Position numbers and translations under genes: made by a program. Of a stretch of 64,000 nucleotides of DNA, positions 54,416 to 64,000 are shown in pieces. The notes beneath the pieces are model-generated. The model worked only from the letters and a program-made list of their open reading frames with translations, was not told the origin of the DNA and ran no database searches. The stretch is from Mesorhizobium sangaii (GTDB lineage Bacteria; Pseudomonadota; Alphaproteobacteria; Rhizobiales; Rhizobiaceae). The stretch is from the NCBI RefSeq assembly GCF_014207355.1, contig NZ_JACHEF010000007.1, positions 1 to 64,000 on the forward strand. Direction: 5' to 3'. Every line of letters begins with the position of its first letter. Position 1 is the stretch's first letter.

Positions 54416-56740
54416 CTACTTCCGCTTCAGCGCATCGGCCAGTGCCGCGCCGAATGCGCCTTGCTGCGCCGGCCGTTCCGGCTGGCGCTGCGGCGCCGGC
54501 GAACGCGGCGCTGGCTTGCCACCCGTGGTATCACGTGGCCCGCCCCTCGATGCACTTCCATCTCCGCCATCCCTGCGCATCGAGAGGGCGATGCGCTTGC
54601 GCTTGATGTCGACATCGACGACCCGCACCTTGACCACATCACCGGCCTTGACCACCTCATGCGCGTCCTTGATGAAACGGTCGGCCAGTTGCGAGACATG
54701 CACCAGCCCGTCCTGATGCACGCCGATATCGACGAAGGCGCCGAAGGCGGCGACATTGGTGACGGTGCCTTCCAGCAGCATGCCGGGCTTCAAATCCTTG
54801 ATGTCGTCGATGCCGTCGGCGAAGGTCGCGGTCTTGAAACCGGGGCGCGGGTCGCGGCCGGGCTTTTCCAGCTCCGCCAGGATGTCGCGCACCGTCGGCA
54901 AGCCGAAACGCTCATCGACGAAGACACGCGGATCGAGTGCCTTGAGCACGGCACTGTCGCCCATCAGCGCGCGCACGTCGCGGCCGCAGGCGGCGACGAT
55001 CTTCTTGGCCACGCCATAGGCTTCCGGATGCACCGACGAGGCATCGAGCGGCTCGCTGCCGTTGGCAATGCGCAGGAAGCCGGCGGATTGTTCGAAGGCG
55101 CGAGGTCCAAGGCGGGGCACCTTGAGCAGATCCTTGCGGCTGGCGAAAGGTCCAGTCGCGTCGCGATGCGCGACGATAGCGTCGGCCAGCGATGCGCCAA
55201 GCCCCGAAACGCGGGCCAGCAGCGGCGCCGAGGCGGTGTTGAGATCGACGCCAACGGCGTTGACCGCATCCTCGACCACCGCCTCCAGCGAACGGCCAAG
55301 CCGGTACTGGTCGACATCGTGCTGGTACTGGCCGACGCCGATCGACTTGGGCTCGATCTTGACCAGTTCGGCCAGCGGATCCTGCAGCCGCCGGGCGATC
55401 GACACCGCACCGCGCAGCGACACGTCGAGGCCGGGGAATTCCGCCGCCGCCGTCGCCGATGCCGAATAGACCGAGGCGCCGGCCTCGCTGACGATCACCT
55501 TGAGCGGCTTCGGCCCGCCATCCGCCGGCATGTCGGACAGCATGTCCGCCACCAGCTTTTCCGTCTCGCGGCTGCCGGTGCCGTTTCCGATCGAAATCAG
55601 CTCGACCTTGTGCAGGCGAATGAGTTTGGCCAGCTCCGCCTGCGTGCCCCGCACATCGTTCCGGGGCTGAAACGGATAGACCGTCGTCGTCGTTAGCACC
55701 TTGCCGGTGCCGTCGACCACCGCCACCTTGACGCCGGTGCGGATGCCGGGGTCGAGCCCAATGGTGGCGCGCGAGCCGGCGGGTGCGGCAAGCAGCAAAT
55801 CCTTCAGGTTGCGGGCAAAGACGTGGATCGCTTCCTCTTCCGCCCGCTCGCGCAGGTCGCGCATCAGGTCGAGCGTCAGGTGCAGCGACAGTTTTATCCG
55901 CCAGGTCCAGCCCGCCACCTCCATCAGCCAGCGGTTGCCGGGCAGGCTGCTGCCGATGGCATAGGCGTTGGCGATCATCCGTTCGACCGGCTTCATCGGC
56001 GACGTGTCATCGGCATCGACCTCGATGTCGAGCGACAGAACCTCTTCATTGCGGCCGCGCAGCATCGCCAGCGCGCGATGGCTCGGCACGGTCGCCCAGC
56101 GCTCGACATGGTCGAAATAATCGGAGAATTTCGCGCCGGCCTCCTGCTTGCCGTCGACCACCCGGGCGCGCATGAACGCGCGTTCCTTCATGTAGGTGCG
56201 CAATTTGCCGACAAGATCGGCATTCTCGGCGAATTGCTCCGACAGGATGTCGCGCGCCCCCTCGAGCGCTGCCTTGGCGTCGGCCACCTCATCGGTGACA
56301 TAGGCCAGCGCCAGCTCGGTCGGCACCAGCGACCGGTTGGCCAGAATGGCCTCCGCCAGCGGCCCTAGACCACGTTCCCTAGCGATCTCGGCCTTGGTCC
56401 GCCGCTTGGGCTTGTAGGGCAGGTAGATGTCTTCCAGCTCCGCCTTGGTGGTGGCGGCGACGATCTTGCCTTCAAGCTCGTCGGTCAGCTTGCCCTGCTC
56501 GCGGATGGAACCGAGGATGGTGTCGCGGCGCGCATCGAGCTCGCGCAGATAGGCCAGACGCTCTGAAAGCAGGCGCAACTGCGTGTCGTCTAGCCCGCCC
56601 GTCACCTCCTTGCGGTAGCGTGCCACGAACGGCACCGTCGCGCCCTCGTCGAGCAGTTCGATCGCCGCCGCCGCCTGTTCAGGCCGCGCCGTGATCTCGG
56701 TCGCGATGATGGCTGCGATGCGCTTGATGTCGGATGCCAT
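54416..56740 (-). CDS. tex: Tex-family RNA-binding transcription accessory protein
   Basis: The 774-aa protein has the Tex layout: N-terminal helical domain ('[20 protein letters not shown]'), YqgF-like core ('[19 protein letters not shown]'), helix-hairpin-helix ('[20 protein letters not shown]') and a C-terminal S1 RNA-binding domain ('[20 protein letters not shown]'), then a Gly/Arg/Pro-rich tail. Tex binds nucleic acid and RNA polymerase complexes. The start at '[11 protein letters not shown]' (56740) is preferred to 56815. Confidence 0.92.
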   Translation of the reverse strand: MASDIKRIAAIIATEITARPEQAAAAIELLDEGATVPFVARYRKEVTGGLDDTQLRLLSERLAYLRELDARRDTILGSIREQGKLTDELEGKIVAATTKAELEDIYLPYKPKRRTKAEIARERGLGPLAEAILANRSLVPTELALAYVTDEVADAKAALEGARDILSEQFAENADLVGKLRTYMKERAFMRARVVDGKQEAGAKFSDYFDHVERWATVPSHRALAMLRGRNEEVLSLDIEVDADDTSPMKPVERMIANAYAIGSSLPGNRWLMEVAGWTWRIKLSLHLTLDLMRDLRERAEEEAIHVFARNLKDLLLAAPAGSRATIGLDPGIRTGVKVAVVDGTGKVLTTTTVYPFQPRNDVRGTQAELAKLIRLHKVELISIGNGTGSRETEKLVADMLSDMPADGGPKPLKVIVSEAGASVYSASATAAAEFPGLDVSLRGAVSIARRLQDPLAELVKIEPKSIGVGQYQHDVDQYRLGRSLEAVVEDAVNAVGVDLNTASAPLLARVSGLGASLADAIVAHRDATGPFASRKDLLKVPRLGPRAFEQSAGFLRIANGSEPLDASSVHPEAYGVAKKIVAACGRDVRALMGDSAVLKALDPRVFVDERFGLPTVRDILAELEKPGRDPRPGFKTATFADGIDDIKDLKPGMLLEGTVTNVAAFGAFVDIGVHQDGLVHVSQLADRFIKDAHEVVKAGDVVKVRVVDVDIKRKRIALSMRRDGGDGSASRGGPRDTTGGKPAPRSPAPQRQPERPAQQGAFGAALADALKRK

Positions 56741-56867
56741 GTCGTTCCTGCTCTCGTCGAAAAGAGCGGCGACCATAGGCGCAGACGTGCCGTCCGCCAA
56801 CCGCCGCGTTTTCATGAGCCCGGCGGGTCCACAGGAAAGCGCGCGGCAATTTGGCTCGTCAGGGAGC

Positions 56868-58049
56868 TTAGATCATCCGGTTCAGCGCCTCGAAAAAGGC
56901 GACGATCTCGATATCCAGCGGATCGTCCACCGGCACCGGCTGCGACGACATCTTGGCGATCACAACCTCGCTCCTGGGATCGACATAGAGCCATTGGCCG
57001 TGGATGCCGATGCCGCAATAGGCGCCGCCCGGCAGACCTGTCTGGTACCATTTGTTGCGGTAGCGGCCCTTGGGGAACAGCGGCAGCATCGCGCCGCGCT
57101 GCCAGGCTTCCGAATTGCCGCCGGTGACGGTCGTGTGGCGCACCCATGCCTCCGGCACGATGCGCCGGCCATTGGCCGTGCCGCCTTGCCGCATCATCTC
57201 GCCGACGCGCGCCAGGTCGCGCGGCGTCACCGAAATGCCGCCGGCGGTGCGCGCCGTGCCTTCCATGTCGACGCCGATCGAGGCTTCGCTGACGGCGCCG
57301 AGCGGCAGCCACAGCTTGTCGCGCATCAGGTCGGTGAAGCGCTGGCCCGAGGCGCGCTCGAGCAGGATGCCGAGCAGGTCGGAATTGGGCGAGCGGTAGC
57401 GGAAGGTCTGGCCATGCGGCTCGGCAAGGCGCTGCAAGGTCAGGATGAACTCGCGCAGGCTCTCCGTGCCGCCGCCCGGATTCCACAGCGTTGCCCGGCG
57501 GTAGCGGGCAAAGGCACTTTCCGGATCGAGATAGGCCTCCTCGAAATCGAGGCTGACGCTCATGTCGAGCACGTGCCGCACGCTCGCGTCGGCATAGGCT
57601 GACCCGGCGGCTTCCGGAATGTAATGCGTCACCGGCGCTTCCGGATCGAACACCCCCTCGCCTTCCAATATGCCGGCGACAATGGCGGTCAGCGACTTGC
57701 TGATCGAAAAGATGATGTGGCGGGCGCCGAAATCCATATGCGGCGCGAACCAGTCGCCGATGACCTTGCCACCCTTCATCACCGTCAGCGCGTCGGTGTT
57801 CGAGCGTGCGAGAAAATCAGCCACCGTCTCCGGCGCGCCGGCGATCGCAACCTTATCGCCGAGCAAGCCGCTGATATCCTGTACTGGTGTCTCGACACCA
57901 CCCGGCGCGGCCGCCACGGGTGCCGTCGGCACCAACTCGCCTAGATTCTGGAACGACCATCGGTTGAACGGGTTTTCGCGCCAGTTCGCGAGCAGCACCT
58001 CATTGCGGCGGAAGCCGTATCGGGTCTCGAACGCGGTCTTGCCGGTCAT
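56868..58049 (-). CDS. Serine hydrolase of the beta-lactamase/NylB family
   Basis: The 393-aa protein has the catalytic Ser-x-x-Lys in '[15 protein letters not shown]' and the Tyr motif in '[16 protein letters not shown]', with '[11 protein letters not shown]' near the C-terminus. This matches class C-like esterases and 6-aminohexanoate-dimer hydrolases. There is no signal peptide, so it probably acts on an imported amide or ester. GGAAGG precedes its ATG. It is the last gene of a run including a paralogue and a polyamine-type ABC transporter, 36 bp after the paralogue. Confidence 0.85.
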   Translation of the reverse strand: MTGKTAFETRYGFRRNEVLLANWRENPFNRWSFQNLGELVPTAPVAAAPGGVETPVQDISGLLGDKVAIAGAPETVADFLARSNTDALTVMKGGKVIGDWFAPHMDFGARHIIFSISKSLTAIVAGILEGEGVFDPEAPVTHYIPEAAGSAYADASVRHVLDMSVSLDFEEAYLDPESAFARYRRATLWNPGGGTESLREFILTLQRLAEPHGQTFRYRSPNSDLLGILLERASGQRFTDLMRDKLWLPLGAVSEASIGVDMEGTARTAGGISVTPRDLARVGEMMRQGGTANGRRIVPEAWVRHTTVTGGNSEAWQRGAMLPLFPKGRYRNKWYQTGLPGGAYCGIGIHGQWLYVDPRSEVVIAKMSSQPVPVDDPLDIEIVAFFEALNRMI

Positions 58050-58085
58050 GGCGTTTCCTTCCGGATCTTTTTTCTTTTTTGAGGT

Positions 58086-59282
58086 TCAGTTCAGTGCCGC
58101 GGCGATGGCATGCACGGCCTTCACCGTCGCCACCGAATAGGCGACATTGCTGAAATCCGGATAGGTCGAAAGCTTCACCACGACCATACTTGTGTTCCAG
58201 TCGATGTGGATCATCTGTCCGAACACGCCCCGGCACATCAGCGCGCGCGAGCGCGGGTCCTCGATCCAGAACTGGTTGCGGTAACTGCCTTCGGGCAGGC
58301 TGGGATTGAAGTCCGGCCCGTGTCTACCGTTCCGCGTTGCCTCGATCCAGTCGGCTGGCACCACGCCGCGGCCATTGTCGAGGATCAACTGGCCGAAGCG
58401 GCCATAGTCGCGAAGCGTCGCATTGAAGCCGCCATCGGCGACCGCATAGCCGGCATTGTCGACCGTGAAACAGGCGCTTTCATCAGCGCCGAGCTTTTGC
58501 CAGAGTTCTTCCGAAACCAGCTGCGGCAGTCGCTTGCCTGTCACCCGTTCCATGATGAAGGCGAGCACATCGGTCTCGATCGAGCGATATTCGAAGGCCG
58601 CACCATGCGGGCGGATCGTTTCCGTGAGGCCGAGGATCAGTTCGAACATGTGCGAGGGCCAGCGAAAGGCCGGATCGCTGCCCGGCGGCACCGGTTTCCA
58701 GCCGGTCGCGACATCGACCTGACCGATGTCGGAATAGCGGTCGGTGTATTCCTCGGAAAAACGCACCCCGCTCGTCATGTCGAGCACGTGCTGGACGCTG
58801 GCTCCCGCCCAGCCGGTGACGCTCAGTTCCGGCAGGTAGTCCGTCACCGGCCTCGCCGGATCGATCAGGCCACGCCCGACCAGTATTCCGAACACCGAGC
58901 CGGTGACCGACTTCGCCATCGATTGCGACAGATGCAGCGACCGCTCGCCCATGCCGTTGAAATAGCGCTCACAGGCTATCCTGCCGTCCTTGAGCACCAG
59001 AAAGCCGTCCGTATAGGTCTCGTCGAGCAATCCGGCGAGCGTCGTTGGCTGGCCCGTGCTGTCCTCGACCGCCAGTCCGTCGAGATCGACTTCGGCGCGT
59101 TCGAAGCGATGGCGATGGCCATTGCCGCGCCAGACTTCGGCGGTCGGCAGGAATTCGCGGACATGCTGGAACGCCCAGCGATTCCACGGCGGCCGGTCCC
59201 AGTCGAGCTTGGGCAGCACCATGGCGGGCGGCGAGCCCTGCATGATCGGCGGCCGCGGATCAGAATTGCGATAGGAGTCCAT
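58086..59282 (-). CDS. Serine hydrolase of the beta-lactamase/NylB family, paralogue
   Basis: The 398-aa protein has Ser-x-x-Lys in 'LHLSQSMAKSVTGSVFG', a Tyr motif in 'FEYRSIETDVLAFIMERVTG' and 'GVFGQMIHIDWN' near the end. It is clearly related to the protein at 56868. Its ATG is preceded by a 16-bp direct repeat that duplicates the GGGG ribosome-binding region. Cytoplasmic location is expected. Substrate is unknown; context suggests a compound imported by the adjacent transporter. Confidence 0.85.
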   Translation of the reverse strand: MDSYRNSDPRPPIMQGSPPAMVLPKLDWDRPPWNRWAFQHVREFLPTAEVWRGNGHRHRFERAEVDLDGLAVEDSTGQPTTLAGLLDETYTDGFLVLKDGRIACERYFNGMGERSLHLSQSMAKSVTGSVFGILVGRGLIDPARPVTDYLPELSVTGWAGASVQHVLDMTSGVRFSEEYTDRYSDIGQVDVATGWKPVPPGSDPAFRWPSHMFELILGLTETIRPHGAAFEYRSIETDVLAFIMERVTGKRLPQLVSEELWQKLGADESACFTVDNAGYAVADGGFNATLRDYGRFGQLILDNGRGVVPADWIEATRNGRHGPDFNPSLPEGSYRNQFWIEDPRSRALMCRGVFGQMIHIDWNTSMVVVKLSTYPDFSNVAYSVATVKAVHAIAAALN

Positions 59283-59320
59283 GAAAGCCCCGGTGAACGT
59301 GAAAGAAAGCCCCGGTGAAC
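59283..59320. repeat. 16-bp direct repeat at the translation start region
   Basis: GAAAGCCCCGGTGAAC occurs at 59283-59298 and again at 59305-59320, 22 bp apart. In the gene's orientation each copy ends with a GGGGCTTTC block, and one sits right before the ATG of the hydrolase at 59282. Confidence 0.7.
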
Positions 59321-59328
59321 ATCAAAAC

Positions 59329-59356
59329 GGACCCGGCGGCGTGTGCCGCCGGGTCC
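59329..59356 (-). terminator. Strong hairpin between binding-protein and hydrolase genes
   Basis: GGACCCGGCGGC (59329-59340) and GCCGCCGGGTCC (59345-59356) are perfect 12-bp arms with a 4-base loop. On the minus strand it is followed by GTTTTGATG. It should stop or lower transcription from the transporter genes into the hydrolase genes. Confidence 0.75.
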
Positions 59357-59368
59357 ATCGAAACGCAG

Positions 59369-60403
59369 TTACTTCTGCAGTTCGGTCCAGATCTTGGTGT
59401 AGATGTCCTGGATTTCCGGAGCACACATCTGCTGCAACTCGGCATGCGGCTTGTCGGCCGCCGGAATGACAACTTCCGGTGCGTCCTTCATGTCGGCAGG
59501 CATGTACTTGTCCGAGCCGACGATGGCGTTGGCGTAGCGGTGGAAAGCCGAGAGACCTGCCGCGTTTTCCGGATCCATGATGAAGTTCTGGAACAGCTTG
59601 GCGTTCTCGACATTCTTGGCCTCCTTCAGAACGACCACATTGTCGCTCCACAGGCCAAAGCCTTCTTTCGGATAGTTGTAGTGGATGGCTGGATTGGCCA
59701 GCCGCTGGCGCAGCGCCGACCCGTTCCAGTCGCTGGTCGCCTTGAAATCGCCGGCACCCATCTTTTCGATGGTGTTGTATTCCATCGCGATCCAGTTCGG
59801 CTTGGCGGCGACAAGCGTGTCGCGCACCTTCTTCAGCACTTCCTTGTCGGTGGTGCACTGCTGGCCGCCGACGTATTTGATCGCGGCGAAGATGACGTCG
59901 TTCATTTCAGGAACGACATTGACCTTGCCCTTCAGCTCGTCGGGCGTGTTGAAGATGATGCCCCAGCTGTCGGCCGGCCCCTTGTAGGCGTCGGTGTTGA
60001 CGACCACGCCGACAGTGCCCAGAGCCCACGGCACCGAATATTTGCGGCCCGGGTCGAAATCGGGATTGGCCCATTCCGGCGCGACATTCTTGAAGTTCTC
60101 CATCTTGCCCGGATCGGTCTCCAAAACGAGGCCTTCCTTGATCCAGATCGGCACGTAGGTCTGCGACGGAACCGCGATGTCGAAACCGGTGCCGCCCTGG
60201 CGAACCTTGGCAAGCGCGGTGTCGTTGGAATCGTAGTCGGTGATAGTTACCTTGATGTTGTATTTCGCTTCGAACTTCTTGATCACGTCGGGGCTGGTGT
60301 AGTTGCCCCAATTGTAGATGTTCAGTTCGCCGTCGGCGCGAGCCAGGCTCGTCGATGCGAGCAGCGCCAACCCCATGGCGGTCGCTGTTGTCTTCCAGTT
60401 CAT
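59369..60403 (-). CDS. Polyamine-type ABC transporter binding protein (PotD/PotF-like)
   Basis: The 344-aa protein has a signal peptide ('TAMGLALLASTSLARA') and PotD-type motifs 'ELNIYNWGNYTSPDVIKKFE', 'YDSNDTALAKVRQGGTGFDI', 'PWALGTVGVVVNTDA'. It should bind putrescine, spermidine or a related amine in the periplasm. The start at 'MNWKTTATAMG' (60403) has GGGAG eight bases upstream. It is the last transporter gene before the hairpin. Confidence 0.88.
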   Translation of the reverse strand: MNWKTTATAMGLALLASTSLARADGELNIYNWGNYTSPDVIKKFEAKYNIKVTITDYDSNDTALAKVRQGGTGFDIAVPSQTYVPIWIKEGLVLETDPGKMENFKNVAPEWANPDFDPGRKYSVPWALGTVGVVVNTDAYKGPADSWGIIFNTPDELKGKVNVVPEMNDVIFAAIKYVGGQQCTTDKEVLKKVRDTLVAAKPNWIAMEYNTIEKMGAGDFKATSDWNGSALRQRLANPAIHYNYPKEGFGLWSDNVVVLKEAKNVENAKLFQNFIMDPENAAGLSAFHRYANAIVGSDKYMPADMKDAPEVVIPAADKPHAELQQMCAPEIQDIYTKIWTELQK

Positions 60404-60428
60404 GGTGTTAACTCCCATTTTTTCAGAT

Positions 60429-61229
60429 TTAGGCGTGTTTCCTGCTGATGAAGAAGAACAACGTCACGATAGCGACCGACAAGAGCAGGAACACGGTCGA
60501 TATCGCGTTTATCTCAGGTGTTATGCCGCGGCGTATCTGGCCGAGCATGTAGGTGGGCAGCGTGTCCTGGCCGCCCGATTTGACGAATTCCGTGATGACA
60601 ACATCGTCGAGCGAGATGACGAAGGCCAGCATCAGTCCGGCCAGAATGCCGGGCCACAGCAGCGGCAGAGTGATGCGCCTGAAGGTTCGCCACGGCGTCG
60701 CATAGAGATCAGCGGCGGCACGCTCCAGCGTCAGGTCCATGTTCTCAAGCCGCGCCCGGATCGGCAGGTAGGCGAACGGAATGCAGAACGCCGTGTGCGC
60801 GGCAATCAGGTAACCAAGGCCGGAATAGCCGGTGAAGATCTTGATGCGCGAGAAGAAGATCAGCAGCGCCACGCCGGTGACGATCTCGGGAACCATCAGC
60901 GGCTGGTTGATCGCCGCGTATTTGAACGTCAGACCCGGATAGGGCGCCGTCCGCGTCGTGGCGAGCGCGGCCATGGTGGCGAAGATGGTCGAGAACACCG
61001 CGGCGGTGGCGCCGATCTGGAACGAGCGCAGGGTCGCATCGATGACCTGCGTGTTCTGCCACGCGGACTGGAACCATTTGAGCGAGAAACCACCCCATTC
61101 GGAGGTCGATGTCGCGGCGTTGAAGGCGTAGATGACCAGCACGACGATCGGCAGATAGAGCACGATGAAGCAGGTCGCGGCGATCGCCGTGAATCCCGGC
61201 TGATGCTTGATGGAAAAGCGATTAGCCAT
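60429..61229 (-). CDS. Polyamine-type ABC transporter permease (PotC-like)
   Basis: The 266-aa inner-membrane permease has six hydrophobic helices and the cytoplasmic loop 'ERAAADLYATPWRTFRRITL', the ATPase contact site. Start 'MANRFSIKHQ' (61229) gives an 8-bp overlap with the potB-like gene, stop at 61222. It pairs with PotB to form the channel. Confidence 0.9.
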   Translation of the reverse strand: MANRFSIKHQPGFTAIAATCFIVLYLPIVVLVIYAFNAATSTSEWGGFSLKWFQSAWQNTQVIDATLRSFQIGATAAVFSTIFATMAALATTRTAPYPGLTFKYAAINQPLMVPEIVTGVALLIFFSRIKIFTGYSGLGYLIAAHTAFCIPFAYLPIRARLENMDLTLERAAADLYATPWRTFRRITLPLLWPGILAGLMLAFVISLDDVVITEFVKSGGQDTLPTYMLGQIRRGITPEINAISTVFLLLSVAIVTLFFFISRKHA

Positions 61230-62142
61230 GACGCACCCCCGACTTGCCGGCATTGCGCACATAGGCAAGCAGCGCCACCATGACGATGATCATGACCGCG
61301 ATCGACAGCGCCGAGCCAAGTGGCCAGTTGCGGCCTTGACCGAACTGCAATTCGATCAGGTTGGACAGCATCATGTTCTTGCCGCCGCCAAGCACGCTTG
61401 GCGTCACATAGGCGCCGAGTGCTGGAATGAAGACCAGGATGGAGCCGGCGATGACGCCGGGTTTGACCAGCGGGAAAATGATCTTCCGCAGCACCTTGAA
61501 GCGTGTCGCGTAGAGATCATAGCCCGCCTCGACCAGGCGAAAATCGAGCTTTTCCATGCTGGCGTAGATCGGCAGCACCATCAGCGGCAGATAGACATAG
61601 GCCATGCCGATCAGGATCGCCGTATCGGTGTAGAGGATCTGGATCGGCGACGAGATGATGCCGAGCTTCAGCAGGATCGTGTTGACGATGCCTTCGTTGC
61701 GGATGATCTGCAGCACTGCGAAGGTGCGGATCAGAAGGTTGGTCCAGAACGGAATGGTGATCAGGAACAGCCAGAGGTCGCGGGTCTTTTCGCTGCGCGT
61801 CGCCATGAAATAGGCGGTCGGGAAGCCAAGCACCAAAGTGGCGATGGTCGTCACCACCGAAAGCTTGATCGAGCGCAGGAAGATGGTGACGTGGGCCGCG
61901 GCGACGGAAAGCGTATCGTCGAAGATATCGCGCTCCAGAAACACCGCTATCCAGGCTTCCGGCGAGAATTGCCACTTCACGTCGCCATAGGAACCTGGCG
62001 TCAGGAACGAATAGACGAGCACGATCAGCAACGGGCCGGTCGCGGCAAGAAAAATGACCAGCAGTGCTGGCGCTGACAAAAGCCAGCGATCGCGGATATC
62101 GCGCCGCTCCGCTGCCTTGGCGACTTCCTCTGCGGTCGCCAT
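61222..62142 (-). CDS. Polyamine-type ABC transporter permease (PotB-like)
   Basis: The 306-aa permease has an N-terminal helix ('LLSAPALLVIFLAATGPLLI') and the conserved loop 'VEAGYDLYATRFKVLRKIIF' that contacts the ATPase. It begins two bases after the potA-like gene and overlaps the potC-like gene by 8 bp, so translation is coupled. Confidence 0.9.
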   Translation of the reverse strand: MATAEEVAKAAERRDIRDRWLLSAPALLVIFLAATGPLLIVLVYSFLTPGSYGDVKWQFSPEAWIAVFLERDIFDDTLSVAAAHVTIFLRSIKLSVVTTIATLVLGFPTAYFMATRSEKTRDLWLFLITIPFWTNLLIRTFAVLQIIRNEGIVNTILLKLGIISSPIQILYTDTAILIGMAYVYLPLMVLPIYASMEKLDFRLVEAGYDLYATRFKVLRKIIFPLVKPGVIAGSILVFIPALGAYVTPSVLGGGKNMMLSNLIELQFGQGRNWPLGSALSIAVMIIVMVALLAYVRNAGKSGVRHG

Positions 62143-62144
62143 CG

Positions 62145-63245
62145 TCAGTCCTTCAAGACCTGAGCGGCGTCGCCGCCAATCAGGATGCCGACCTTGCCGC
62201 CCTGGACGATACCGTCGCCGGTGCCGCGGCTGTTCTGGCGCCGCACGATGAAGGGCTCGCCATCGGCGAGGCGCAGATGGAAATGCGTGTCGGTACCGAG
62301 ATAGACGATGTTTTCGACCGTGCCCGACAGCGAAGCGCTGGGGCTTGCGGCGCTCAACTGCGCATGTTCGGGGCGCACGACGATGGTAACCTTGCCCTTG
62401 GGGACCAGGCCCTCCGGCAGCGAGGCCGGTATTTCCGTGCCCGACGACAGTTTTACCGTCGCCCGGCCTGCCGAGACACCAACCACCTCGGCCTTGAGGA
62501 AGTTCGACTCGCCGATGAAATCGGCGACGAAGCGTTCCGACGGCCGGTCGTAGATGTCGCGCGGCGAGCCGACCTGCAGGATCTTGCCCGACGACATCAC
62601 CGCGATGCGGTCCGACATCGTCAGCGCTTCCTCCTGGTCGTGGGTGACGAAGATGAAGGTGATGCCGGTCTCGTGCTGCAGCCGCTTCAGTTCGATCTGC
62701 ATTTCCTTGCGCAGCTTGTAGTCGAGCGCCGACAAGGGCTCGTCGAGCAGCAGCACCTTCGGCTGTGGTGCGAGCGCCCTGGCCAGCGCCACACGCTGCT
62801 GCTGGCCGCCGGAGATCTGGCTGGTGCGGCGCGCGCTGAGCGCTTCCATCTTGACCAGCTTCAACATCGCGTCGACGCGCGCCTTGATCTCGGCCTTCGG
62901 CTTGCCCAGCATCTCCAGGCCAAAGCCGATATTCTCGGCCACCGTCATGTGCGGAAACAGCGCATAGGACTGGAAGACGGTGTTGACCGGCCGCTTGAAG
63001 GGCGGCAGCGGCGCGATATCCTGACCGTAGAGCAGGATTTCGCCGGCGGTTGGAAAGTCGAAGCCGGCAATCAGCCGCAGCAACGTCGTCTTTCCGCAGC
63101 CCGACGGGCCGAGCAGCGTAAAGAACTCATTCTCACGGATGGATACTGAGACCGTGTCGAGGGCAGCGACTTGGCCCTCTCCTGATCCGAAAATTTTGCT
63201 TACTTTGACAACTTCAATTGCATTCCGATCCGGTTTGTCCGGCAC
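62145..63245 (-). CDS. Polyamine-type ABC transporter ATP-binding protein (PotA-like)
   Basis: The 366-aa ATPase has Walker A '[19 protein letters not shown]', Q-loop '[12 protein letters not shown]', signature '[16 protein letters not shown]', Walker B '[12 protein letters not shown]', H-loop '[10 protein letters not shown]' and a C-terminal TOBE domain ('VVRPEHAQL'). It starts with GTG (63243-63245). It leads the transporter operon; the promoter should be in the 63246-63384 gap. Confidence 0.92.
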   Translation of the reverse strand: MPDKPDRNAIEVVKVSKIFGSGEGQVAALDTVSVSIRENEFFTLLGPSGCGKTTLLRLIAGFDFPTAGEILLYGQDIAPLPPFKRPVNTVFQSYALFPHMTVAENIGFGLEMLGKPKAEIKARVDAMLKLVKMEALSARRTSQISGGQQQRVALARALAPQPKVLLLDEPLSALDYKLRKEMQIELKRLQHETGITFIFVTHDQEEALTMSDRIAVMSSGKILQVGSPRDIYDRPSERFVADFIGESNFLKAEVVGVSAGRATVKLSSGTEIPASLPEGLVPKGKVTIVVRPEHAQLSAASPSASLSGTVENIVYLGTDTHFHLRLADGEPFIVRRQNSRGTGDGIVQGGKVGILIGGDAAQVLKD

Positions 63246-63384
63246 GATTACGCCTCACTGTTGACCCCGCTCTTGCTGGCGGAATTTTCCCCTGTTCGAT
63301 GTGAACACAAGGCCGGTATGTTGGCAAGCCCGGCACTGAATCACAGTTCAATTCGTAATTTGGCTAGCAAGCCTCATGCCACTG

Positions 63385-64000
63385 TCAGGTCTGATAGGTG
63401 ATCTTGCCGCCACAGATCGTCGTTACCGGATGCACCTTGTGCAAAGCCTCAGGCGCGGTCGCCTCGATATCGGCCGAGAGCACCACCAGATCCGCCATAT
63501 AGCCGGGTTTTATCGCGCCCTTGCGATGCTCGGCGAATTCGGCATAGGCCCCTTCGACGGTGTAGCCGGCTAGGGATTCATGCAGCGACAAACTCTGGTC
63601 CGGGTCGCCGTCCGCCCACGGTTTGCGCAACACTGCCGCCTGGATGCCCAGGAGCGGATCGATCGGCGACACCGGCCAGTCCGACGCGAAGACGACGCGC
63701 GCGCCGGCATCCTTCAAGGTCCGCCAGGCATAGCTCAACGGCCAGCGGGCCGGCCCGATGCGCGATACGGTCGGCTCCAGCGGAAAATCCATGGCGCCAG
63801 GGGGGTGCGGCGGCTGCATGGAGGCAATGACGCCGAGTTCGGCGAAACGCGGAACGTCGGTCGTGGTGGTGACCTCGATGTGCTCGATCCGGTGGCGGCT
63901 GTCGCGCTTGCCATTGGCCTTCTGCGCCGCTTCGTAGCCGTCGAGCACCGCGCGCACGGCGCCGTCGCCGATCGAATGCACGGCGATCTGCAGCCCGCGT
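63385..64000 (-). CDS. Amidohydrolase family 3 (YtcJ-like), N-terminus outside window
   Basis: The reading frame continues past the window's right edge, so only the C-terminal ~204 residues are seen. 'GLQIAVHSIGDGAVRAVLDG' has a metal-binding His, 'RHRIEHIEV' has another, 'VVFASDWPVSPIDPLLGIQA' has the Asp, and 'GAIKPGYMADLVVLSADIEA' is the typical barrel end. Such metal enzymes cleave amide or N-acyl bonds. It lies 139 bp upstream of the polyamine-type transporter on the same strand, so it may act on imported amides. Confidence 0.87.
   Translation of the reverse strand, partial: RGLQIAVHSIGDGAVRAVLDGYEAAQKANGKRDSRHRIEHIEVTTTTDVPRFAELGVIASMQPPHPPGAMDFPLEPTVSRIGPARWPLSYAWRTLKDAGARVVFASDWPVSPIDPLLGIQAAVLRKPWADGDPDQSLSLHESLAGYTVEGAYAEFAEHRKGAIKPGYMADLVVLSADIEATAPEALHKVHPVTTICGGKITYQT

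Overview
The window looks like chromosomal DNA of a Mesorhizobium-type alphaproteobacterium (order Hyphomicrobiales). The signs are high G+C, rhizobial gene families (IalB, RHH_4, ECF sigma with a DGPF partner, MocE-like Rieske ferredoxin, ATP-grasp/alpha-E/DUF2126 cluster) and a dispersed two-hairpin intergenic repeat of a kind common in Mesorhizobium. No tRNA, rRNA, transposase, phage gene or CRISPR array was seen. Genus assignment is inference.

Left part (1-19.6 kb), cell surface. A giant VCBS/T1SS-143-type adhesin (1-3281, C-terminus outside the window) is divergent from a LapG-type periplasmic cysteine protease. Next comes a leftward type I secretion operon: TolC, ABC exporter with a degenerate C39-like domain, HlyD adaptor, and a small ribbon-helix-helix (RHH_4) protein. 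Together this is a Lap-like adhesin system without a visible LapD. Beside it lies a second, unrelated adhesin operon: a 1548-aa trimeric autotransporter (YadA/BadA type) followed by two IalB-family proteins, a membrane-anchored unknown and a DUF4189 protein whose signal-peptide start looks frameshifted. One small AraC-type regulator, a decayed AraC relative and a small acidic protein follow.

Middle-left (19.8-27.4 kb), catabolic cluster. A LacI regulator is divergent from a membrane di-iron hydroxylase (sterol desaturase family), a sugar-type ABC importer (binding protein, permease, ATPase), a Rieske ferredoxin, a hydroxypyruvate-isomerase-like TIM barrel protein and a divergent PanB-like protein that seems to lack canonical metal ligands. 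The combination suggests import and oxidative opening of an unidentified sugar- or cyclitol-like substrate. I regard it as the best candidate for an undescribed pathway here.

Middle (27.4-44 kb). A cardiolipin-synthase-like PLD protein and an EEP-family nuclease/phosphatase; a secreted His/Tyr/Asp-rich protein; an MdtABC-type RND efflux operon with two different pumps; a tandem pair of paralogues of an unrecognised family with a putative C-terminal winged helix; an ALDH7-type dehydrogenase; and an ECF sigma factor with its DGPF/YCII partner.

Right part (44-64 kb). Topoisomerase IB; the transglutaminase / ATP-grasp-alpha-E / DUF2126 cluster, a predicted peptide-synthesis system; glutaryl-CoA dehydrogenase with a divergent LysR regulator; Tex; and a leftward set of a polyamine-type ABC transporter (PotABCD-like), two NylB-like serine hydrolases and an amidohydrolase cut by the window edge, together suggesting uptake and hydrolysis of amide-linked substrates.
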